The translations under genes were made by a program, and so were the position numbers. Of a DNA stretch of 11,135 nt, positions 5,815-11,135 are shown piece after piece (position 1 is the first letter of the stretch; each line of letters begins with the position of its first letter). The notes under the pieces are model-generated. The model did no database searches. It had not been told where the DNA came from and saw nothing but the letters and a program-made list of their open reading frames with translations. This stretch comes from an uncultured Coprococcus sp. Lineage in GTDB: Bacteria; Bacillota; Clostridia; Lachnospirales; Lachnospiraceae. Location: NCBI GenBank assembly GCA_900548315.1, contig URJU01000061.1, forward strand, positions 1 to 11,135, written 5' to 3'.

Positions 5815-7221
5815 TTATACAGGATAAGCTGTGCTCTCCTTGTCGACAAGTGTTACATCAACTTTTTTCTGCTGAGCCTCTCTGTACTTGAAGAAGTCAG
5901 TAGCAACCTGTGGGAACAGTGCATATGTGAGCACGTCCTCATCCTGCTGCTTGTACTGGATCATCTCCTTCTCAATCTTGTCAAGCTCATTCTCAAGAAG
6001 ATCAGCTGGACGGCATGTAATCTGCTCCTCATCGCCGATAACCTTCTTCTTAACCTCTGGATCAACAGGCTTTACTGACTGGCCATACTCGCCACGTACA
6101 AGCGCCTTTGACTCCTTTGTACACATCTTGTATCTCTCGCCTGTTACAACGTTGAGAACTGCCTGTGTACCAACAATCTGGCTTGAAGGTGTAACAAGAG
6201 GTGGCTCGCCATAGTCCTTACGAACTCTTGGAACTTCCTCAAGAACTGCCTCGAATTTATCCTCTGCACCCATCTCCTTGAGCTGTGATACGAGGTTTGA
6301 AAGCATTCCACCAGGTACCTGGTAGAGAAGTGTCTTAACATTAACACCGAGAACCTTTGGATTTAAGAGTCCACTTGCGATCCACTCTTCTCTGAGCGGT
6401 CTGAAGTAGTCTGCGATCTCAGCGAGAAGTTTCTGATCAAGACCTGGATCAAACTCTGTTCCCTCAAACGTCTTGGCCATAACCTCTGTTGCAGGCTGTG
6501 ATGTACCAAGCGCAAGAGGTGAGATTGCTGTATCGATGACATCACATCCAGCCTCTACAGCCTTAAGGTATGTCATTGAAGCAACACCTGATGTGTAATG
6601 TGTATGAAGCTGGATTGGAAGGCTTGAACCATCCTTGAGTGCATGTACAAGCTCTGTAGCCTTATTTGGAACAAGAAGTCCGGCCATATCCTTGATACAG
6701 ATTGAATCTGCTCCCATATCCTCGATTCTCTTTGCCATATCCTTCCAGTAATCCAGAGTATATGCATCACCGAGTGTATATGAAAGAGCTACCTGGGCAT
6801 GTCCGCCCTCTTTGTTACAAGCCTTAACTGATGTCTGAAGGTTTCTAAGATCGTTCAGACAGTCAAATATTCTGATGATATCAATACCATTTGCGATTGA
6901 CTTCTGTACGAAATACTCTACAACATCATCTGCATAATGACGGTATCCGAGGATATTCTGTCCTCTGAAGAGCATCTGAAGTTTTGTATTCTTGAATCCA
7001 TCTCTGAGCTTTCTAAGTCTCTCCCATGGATCCTCCTTAAGGAATCTGAGTGATGCATCAAATGTTGCACCGCCCCAGCACTCTACTGAGTGATAACCAA
7101 CCTTATCCATCTTGTCGATGATAGGAAGCATCTGCTCTGTTGTCATACGAGTAGCTATAAGTGACTGATGCGCATCACGCAGTACAGTTTCCGTAATCTT
7201 TATCGGTTTCTTATCTGCCAT
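5815..7221 (-). CDS. oadA: oxaloacetate decarboxylase alpha / transcarboxylase 5S-type carboxyltransferase, without biotin domain
   Basis: A 468-residue carboxyltransferase with a TIM-barrel fold. It moves CO2 between biotin and pyruvate/oxaloacetate. Metal and catalytic signatures are all present: ETVLRDAHQSL with Asp16, WGGATFDASLRFL (49-61), MLFRGQN (83-89), IKDMAGLL with Lys177 (the lysine carbamylated in the family) and HTHYTSG with metal ligands His206 and His208. The conserved C-terminal region follows (ITCRPADLLENELDKIE). Full-length OadA of enterobacteria is about 590 residues and ends in a biotinyl domain. Here the protein stops before it, as in the 5S subunit of propionibacterial transcarboxylase, and the separate carrier at 8466-8840 supplies biotin. 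AGGAGG lies eight bases before the ATG. It is the last gene of the operon, 41 bases after oadB. It could serve as an oxaloacetate decarboxylase or as one half of a transcarboxylase; sequence alone does not decide. Confidence 0.93.
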   Translation of the reverse strand: MADKKPIKITETVLRDAHQSLIATRMTTEQMLPIIDKMDKVGYHSVECWGGATFDASLRFLKEDPWERLRKLRDGFKNTKLQMLFRGQNILGYRHYADDVVEYFVQKSIANGIDIIRIFDCLNDLRNLQTSVKACNKEGGHAQVALSYTLGDAYTLDYWKDMAKRIEDMGADSICIKDMAGLLVPNKATELVHALKDGSSLPIQLHTHYTSGVASMTYLKAVEAGCDVIDTAISPLALGTSQPATEVMAKTFEGTEFDPGLDQKLLAEIADYFRPLREEWIASGLLNPKVLGVNVKTLLYQVPGGMLSNLVSQLKEMGAEDKFEAVLEEVPRVRKDYGEPPLVTPSSQIVGTQAVLNVVTGERYKMCTKESKALVRGEYGQSVKPVDPEVKKKVIGDEEQITCRPADLLENELDKIEKEMIQYKQQDEDVLTYALFPQVATDFFKYREAQQKKVDVTLVDKESTAYPV

Positions 7222-7262
7222 TTTATCGTCCTCCTATATAATTTCATTGCCTAAATTCTTAA

Positions 7263-8393
7263 TTAAATTCCAAATATTGCAAGGAATGTACCAGCTGCTA
7301 CGGCTGTACCGATAACACCTGCAACATTTGGTCCCATAGCATTCATCAGAAGGAAGTTTGTAGGATCATACTGTGATCCAACCTTCTGTGATACTCTGGC
7401 TGCCATTGGAACGGCTGATACACCAGCAGAACCGATAAGCGGATTAACCTTGCCCTTTGTCGCCCAACACATAAGCTTACCGAAGAGAACTCCGGCTGCT
7501 GTACCAACTGCGAATGCGACAAGACCAAGAAATACTATCTTAAGTGTACTCATCTTGAGGAATGCCTCTGCACTTGTAGATGCACCTACCGAAGTACCAA
7601 GTAATATAACTACGATATACATAAGAGCGTTTGAAGCTGTCTCTGTGAGCTGCTTTACAACGCCGCACTCTCTGAAGAGGTTACCAAGCATCAGCATACC
7701 TACAAGCGGTGCTGTTGTTGGAAGGATAAGAACTACCACAAGTGTAACAATGATAGGGAAGAGTATCTTCTCAATCTTGGTTACAGGTCTGAGCTGTGGC
7801 ATTCTTACAAGTCTCTCCTTCTTTGTTGTGAGAGCCTTCATGATAGGTGGCTGTATAACAGGTACAAGTGACATATATGAATATGCTGCAACTGCTATAG
7901 GTCCGAGAAGTGTTCCACCCATGCCGAGCTTACCGGCAAGGTAGATAGATGTAGGTCCATCAGCACCACCTATGATCGATATAGCTGCAGCCTCTTTACC
8001 ATTGAATCCCATAAGGAATGCAAGGAAGTAAGCTGTATAAATACCGAACTGAGCTGCTGCGCCGAGCAGGAAACTCTTCGGATTCGCGATAAGCGGACCG
8101 AAGTCTGTCATAGCACCGACACCCATGAATATAAGTGAAGGTAAAATACTCCACTCGTCAAGCATGTAAAAATAATGTAACAAGCCGCCCTCTGCCATAA
8201 TATCTGGGAACATGTTTACAAGAAACATACCAAATGAGATAGGGACAAGAAGAAGTGGCTCAAAGCCCTTTCCGATCGCAAGGTACATGAATACGAACGC
8301 TATAAGGATCATAACGTAGTTCTTCCAGTCAAGACTTGCAAAACCGGTCTGATTAGCTAAATTTGTCAAAACGTCAACTATTGTGCTGCCCAT
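7263..8393 (-). CDS. oadB: Na+-transporting carboxybiotin decarboxylase beta subunit (OadB/GcdB/MmdB family)
   Basis: A 376-residue integral membrane protein that decarboxylates carboxybiotin and exports Na+, so that decarboxylation energy is stored as a sodium gradient. Many hydrophobic segments are visible, roughly nine to eleven. Family signatures are present: LPSLIFMGVGAMTDFGPLIANP, IIGGADGPTSIYL with the aspartate that matches the essential Asp203 of Klebsiella OadB, VIQPPIMKALTTKKER, LIGSAGVSAVPMAARV and the C-terminal MNAMGPNVAGVIGTAVAAG. Length is normal for the shorter, Gram-positive type. AGGAGG lies ten bases before the ATG. It sits between the biotin carrier gene (72-base gap holding a small hairpin) and oadA (41-base gap). 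The beta subunits for oxaloacetate, methylmalonyl-CoA and glutaconyl-CoA are too alike for the substrate to be told from this gene. Confidence 0.95.
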   Translation of the reverse strand: MGSTIVDVLTNLANQTGFASLDWKNYVMILIAFVFMYLAIGKGFEPLLLVPISFGMFLVNMFPDIMAEGGLLHYFYMLDEWSILPSLIFMGVGAMTDFGPLIANPKSFLLGAAAQFGIYTAYFLAFLMGFNGKEAAAISIIGGADGPTSIYLAGKLGMGGTLLGPIAVAAYSYMSLVPVIQPPIMKALTTKKERLVRMPQLRPVTKIEKILFPIIVTLVVVLILPTTAPLVGMLMLGNLFRECGVVKQLTETASNALMYIVVILLGTSVGASTSAEAFLKMSTLKIVFLGLVAFAVGTAAGVLFGKLMCWATKGKVNPLIGSAGVSAVPMAARVSQKVGSQYDPTNFLLMNAMGPNVAGVIGTAVAAGTFLAIFGI

Positions 8394-8422
8394 TTAGTTG
8401 TTTCCTCCTATAAGATTTATTA

Positions 8423-8439
8423 GAATCATTTCATGATTC
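8423..8439. repeat. 7-bp inverted repeat between the biotin carrier gene and oadB
   Basis: GAATCAT and ATGATTC are perfect arms around a three-base loop. They lie in the longest intercistronic gap of the operon, between the carrier stop codon and the oadB ribosome binding site. The stem is AT-rich and lacks a T-tract, so it is not a terminator. It might affect mRNA processing or relative expression, or be chance. Confidence 0.35.
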
Positions 8440-8465
8440 ATTGTACAGTTCATCTAATCAAGCAA

Positions 8466-8840
8466 TTAGTTGAGTGTTGCAAGTGTATCACCTGACTCAA
8501 CACTAGCGCCTACTGTAACATCAATGCTTGCGATTGTACCATCTTCTGGAGCAACAACTTCATTTTCCATCTTCATAGCCTCAAGGATAAGGATAACCTG
8601 ACCCTTCTTTACTGAATCGCCGACATTAGCTTTAACTGCAAGAATCTTACCAGGCATAGGTGATGAAACCTTGATACTTCCGGCTCCACCTGCTGGTGCT
8701 GCCTTTGCTGGTGCTGGTGCAGGCGCTGCTGCAGCTGGTGCTGCTACAGGAGCTGCTGCAACTGGTGCCACGCCGCCTGATAACTCTTCAACTGATACAT
8801 CGTATGATGTGCCATTAACTGTAATTCTATAATTCTTCAT
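8466..8840 (-). CDS. biotin carboxyl carrier protein (GcdC / transcarboxylase 1.3S type)
   Basis: A 124-residue biotin carrier that shuttles CO2 as carboxybiotin between the carboxyltransferases and the membrane subunit. The N-terminal strand MKNYRITVNGTSYDV closely resembles the start of the 1.3S subunit of propionibacterial transcarboxylase, which is of nearly the same length. Residues about 24-52 are a flexible Ala/Pro linker, which allows a swinging arm. The biotinyl domain (about 55-124) has PMPGKI and the biotinylation site EAMKMEN, with Lys90 as the biotinylated residue. No biotin ligase is in the window, so biotinylation must come from elsewhere in the genome. AGGAGG lies nine bases before the ATG. 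The gene starts 19 bases after the OadG-like gene. It is the only carrier in the operon, so it presumably serves both carboxyltransferases. Confidence 0.95.
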   Translation of the reverse strand: MKNYRITVNGTSYDVSVEELSGGVAPVAAAPVAAPAAAAPAPAPAKAAPAGGAGSIKVSSPMPGKILAVKANVGDSVKKGQVILILEAMKMENEVVAPEDGTIASIDVTVGASVESGDTLATLN

Positions 8841-8859
8841 AACAATTATCCTCCTATTA

Positions 8860-9810
8860 TTATCTCTTATTCTTCTTTCTAGGTCTTACAACCAGTTTGT
8901 CATTACTTGGGTAGTTTACACGTATTCTTGTCTTTCCACCCTGTGCTGCCATAACTGCTGCTGATATAACTGCGACAAGCTCGCTATCGTCCATAACACT
9001 CTCGCCTGTAGATGTGTTTACTATATCCACTATTCCAGCTGGTGCTGATGCGCTGCTTGCATTTGAGTCTCCTTCTGTTGTAGAAACGCTTGAATCCTTC
9101 TCAGCAAGTTTCTTTGCCTTCTCAGCCTTTCTCTTCTCTCTTGTCTCCTTGTCCAAAAGAGCTGGAACATACTTGAGAAGGGATATTATGAATGAGATGA
9201 AGATAAGTGCTATAAATACAATTCCCATACCAATAAGGGTATTTGCTCCTGCATCTTTCATCTTATCCGCCATTGTCTGATTTGCAGCGACCTCAAACTC
9301 CGAAACCTTGTATGGATATATTCCATTAGACATCAGTGTCTGATCTGCCTGTTCTTCAGTGTACTCACTCTGGTTTACCAGAGAATACTTTCTGTATTCA
9401 TATTCAACCGAGTTGTCTACAAATGTAGCCTTTACAATAGCCTCTTTGTCTGTACACTTTGCATATACAGTGACTGTTACCTTATCATCAACCTCTTCGA
9501 CTTTAGAGTCTGATGTAAATTCAACAAATTTACCATAATCCTTATTCAGTGTGGCAAATACCTTTATAGCATTGATTGTTGTCTCATCAAGTCCTGCTTT
9601 TTCTCCCTCTTCAACAGCATAATTATACATCTCGTCAACAGCGGCAATATTCATATAATACTGTGCCTGATCTTTTACTGTCTGAACAAGAGTGTCGCCA
9701 TCATACTTGAATTCAACCTTCTTTTCTGAAGAAGAACAGCCGACAAGTGCAAATGTAACAGCTAACATAGAAACTATTAATAATAATCTTTTCTTTATTA
9801 TCTTTCCCAT
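8860..9810 (-). CDS. OadG-family decarboxylase gamma subunit with lipoprotein N-terminus and large outer domain
   Basis: A 316-residue protein. Residues 1-24 are a lipoprotein signal peptide (KKRLLLIVSMLAVTFALVGC) with lipobox LVGC, so Cys25 should be lipidated. Residues 26 to about 187 form a soluble, acidic domain outside the membrane. One membrane helix follows at about 191-213 (TLIGMGIVFIALIFISFIIS). This segment is the OadG-like core. A charged Lys/Ala/Glu-rich stretch and a Ser-rich linker (224-258) lead to the OadG-type C-terminal segment DDSELVAVISAAVMAA and a basic end (VVRPRKKNKR). In the family the gamma subunit joins the carboxyltransferase to the beta subunit and helps assembly. 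Typical OadG proteins are only about 80-130 residues, so the outer domain is an addition whose role I cannot name. The ribosome binding site overlaps the stop codon of the upstream carboxyltransferase gene (TAAAGGAG), which suggests coupled translation. Confidence 0.82.
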   Translation of the reverse strand: MGKIIKKRLLLIVSMLAVTFALVGCSSSEKKVEFKYDGDTLVQTVKDQAQYYMNIAAVDEMYNYAVEEGEKAGLDETTINAIKVFATLNKDYGKFVEFTSDSKVEEVDDKVTVTVYAKCTDKEAIVKATFVDNSVEYEYRKYSLVNQSEYTEEQADQTLMSNGIYPYKVSEFEVAANQTMADKMKDAGANTLIGMGIVFIALIFISFIISLLKYVPALLDKETREKRKAEKAKKLAEKDSSVSTTEGDSNASSASAPAGIVDIVNTSTGESVMDDSELVAVISAAVMAAQGGKTRIRVNYPSNDKLVVRPRKKNKR

Positions 9811-9825
9811 TAAGTTGTCACTCCT

Positions 9826-11090
9826 TTATATTGTTCCATGCTTCTTGTATGGCTTATCCTCACTCTTTGAAAAAAGCATGTCGAACGCTGCGATAACTCT
9901 CTTTCTTGTAGCATCTGGCTCGATGATATCATCAACGTAACCTCTCTTAGCTGCTGAAAGTGCTCCTGACAGAGCCTCTGTGTATTCAGCCTTCTTATCC
10001 TTTATGAATACTGTCTTATCGCTTGCTGCTGCTATCTCGTCCTCGTACATGATCTTTACAGCCATTTCTGGATCCATTGTTCCGATCACTGAGTTTGGCC
10101 AAGCATATACCATGTCAGCACCGATTGCCTTTGAACACATTGCTGTGTAAGCTGTACCATACGCCTTATCGAGCATAACTGTTACCTTTGGAACTGTTGC
10201 GTTTGCGTAAGCGTATACAAGTTTTGCAACTGCCTTTGATATAGTCTTCTCTTCCTTTACTGTAGCCTCAAAGCCCTTGATATTTACAAGTGTAAGTACA
10301 GGGATATTGAATGCATCACAGAACTTTACGAAATCCTCAGCCTTGTAAGCACCAGCAGTTGTCATTACATCCTTCTGGTTTCCTACAACTCCGACTGTCT
10401 CGCCATCTAATCTGATAAATGATGTCACAACATCCTCAGCAAAATCCTTCTTAAGTTCAAATACAAATTCGTCATCTGTGATATCTGCTATAACAGCCTT
10501 GACATCATCAGCCTTGGATGCAAGATCAGGAATGATTCTGTTCACATCATCCTCACATACTGCGCCATCACCAGATTCCTCATTGTTTGCTGGAAGAAGT
10601 TCTACCAGTGTTCTGATGGCACCAATAACCTCTGACTCTGTGTCATATACTGCATCAACATTTGCTGTATTCTCAGCCACATACTCTGCTGCAGCTGTAT
10701 CAAGTTTCTCTGCACGATTCTCATCCAGTGTATTTGGACTGTTCACAAAAAGCTTTGAACCTTCCTTTGTCATGAATGTGAAATCTGTAAGATTTGGAAT
10801 AATCGCTGCACCGCCGCCACATGTACCAAATACTGCGGTAATCTGTGGAATCACGCCTGATGCAAGTGTCTGCTTGAGATAAACCTCACCAAATGCATTG
10901 AGAGCGTCTGTTGCCTCCTGAAGTCTGAGTCCTGCACAATCGATCAGCCCGATCACAGGTGCTCCCATCTTCATAGCCATATCGTAAAGGTTTGCGATCT
11001 TCTTTGCATGCATCTCGCCTATTGATCCGCCGAGCACCTTTGCGTCCTGGCTGTAAACATAAACTAAATTGCCATTGATATCTCCATATC
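9826..11090 (-). CDS. acyl-CoA carboxyltransferase (MmdA/PccB/12S-like), 5' end missing
   Basis: Carboxyltransferase of the crotonase-like, acyl-CoA carboxylase beta type; 420 residues are visible. It moves CO2 between an acyl-CoA and biotin. The reading frame stays open through YGDINGNLVYVYSQDAKVLG to the adapter at 11091, so the GTG at 11037 is internal and the true start, perhaps 45-60 residues earlier, is off the contig. Matching parts are GGSIGEMHAKK, MGAPVIGLIDCAGLRLQEA, the first oxyanion-hole region FGTCGGGAA (near 10827-10804), LLPANN, and KLVYAYANATVPKVTV with KAYGTAYTAMCSKAIGAD and AWP. Several usual residues differ: GLIDCAGLR replaces the common GLNDSGGAR, GTAY replaces GGAY, and the usual PGF-PG loop reads IKGFEATVKEE. 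Methylmalonyl-CoA, malonyl-CoA and glutaconyl-CoA are all possible substrates. It is the first visible gene of the operon; its promoter is not in the window. Confidence 0.9.
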
Positions 11091-11135
11091 CTGTCTCTTA
11101 TACACATCTCCGAGCCCACGAGACGCGTAGTAATC
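11091..11135 (-). other. Nextera read-2 (i7 side) library adapter with index, not genomic
   Basis: Positions 11091-11109 are CTGTCTCTTATACACATCT, the Tn5 mosaic end in reverse. Positions 11110-11124 read CCGAGCCCACGAGAC, completing the Nextera read-2 adapter. GCGTAGTA (11125-11132) is then in the place of the i7 index, and ATC begins the P7 tail. Translations across it give false peptides such as GSEMCIRDR. Confidence 0.98.

Noticed and set aside
7450..7944. Plus-strand open frame of 164 codons
   Set aside because: It is antisense to the highly conserved oadB frame, shows no recognisable motif, and is explained by that gene's codon bias.
8690..8775. GCT/GCA-like short repeats suggesting a microsatellite
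   Set aside because: They encode the Ala/Pro linker of the biotin carrier, a normal feature of this protein family.
11035..11037. GTG at 11037 as start of the carboxyltransferase
   Set aside because: Conserved family sequence (LVYVYSQDAKVLGG) continues upstream in frame to the contig edge, so the GTG is an internal valine codon.
10886..11119. Open frame beginning MGSEMCIRDR on the minus strand
   Set aside because: The first residues are translated from the read-2 adapter, and the rest is out of frame with the carboxyltransferase.

Overview
This window looks like one complete assembled contig, not a cut from a chromosome. Both ends carry untrimmed Nextera (Tn5 tagmentation) library adapter, at 1-37 and 11091-11135, so the biological insert is 38-11090 (11,053 bp). 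The genes point to a clostridial Bacillota, most likely a gut-type member of the Lachnospiraceae. The reasons are the IspH-ribosomal S1 fusion, the order flavoprotein-cmk-ispH/S1, strong AGGAGG-type ribosome binding sites, a fairly low G+C content, and a Na+-pump decarboxylase operon of the kind I recall from that family. The family assignment is inference; there is no rRNA in the window.

Layout. (1) 38-593: the 5' part of ruvA on the minus strand, cut by the contig edge, with a very good promoter at 507-535 that contains a small palindrome. (2) 594-1661: a YprB-like DEDD exonuclease-family gene on the plus strand, divergent from ruvA. It ends in a perfect 23-bp inverted repeat (1653-1703) that can serve as a two-way terminator. 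(3) 1728-5657, minus strand: a housekeeping operon read as HI0933/YhiN-type flavoprotein, cytidylate kinase (cmk), then the IspH-S1 fusion. A Shine-Dalgarno sequence inside the fusion gene sits at the IspH/S1 junction and may allow a free S1 protein to be made. (4) 5658-5814: an intergenic region with two RNA hairpins. (5) 5815-11090, minus strand: a five-gene biotin-dependent decarboxylase/transcarboxylase operon, read as acyl-CoA carboxyltransferase (5' end missing), OadG-like lipoprotein/membrane subunit, biotin carrier protein, OadB-type Na+-pump subunit, and OadA-type carboxyltransferase without a biotin domain.

How the genes work together. The biotin carrier (biotinyl Lys90) can take CO2 from one or both carboxyltransferases and deliver it to the membrane subunit, which decarboxylates carboxybiotin while exporting Na+. 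Because both an acyl-CoA-type and an oxaloacetate/pyruvate-type carboxyltransferase share one carrier, the same set could also act as a transcarboxylase between an acyl-CoA and pyruvate/oxaloacetate. This two-headed arrangement, an OadG subunit with a large lipoprotein ectodomain, and the candidate internal start in ispH-S1 are the most interesting points. I saw no mobile element, CRISPR array, phage gene, tRNA or rRNA. No gene-free stretch exceeds 300 bases.
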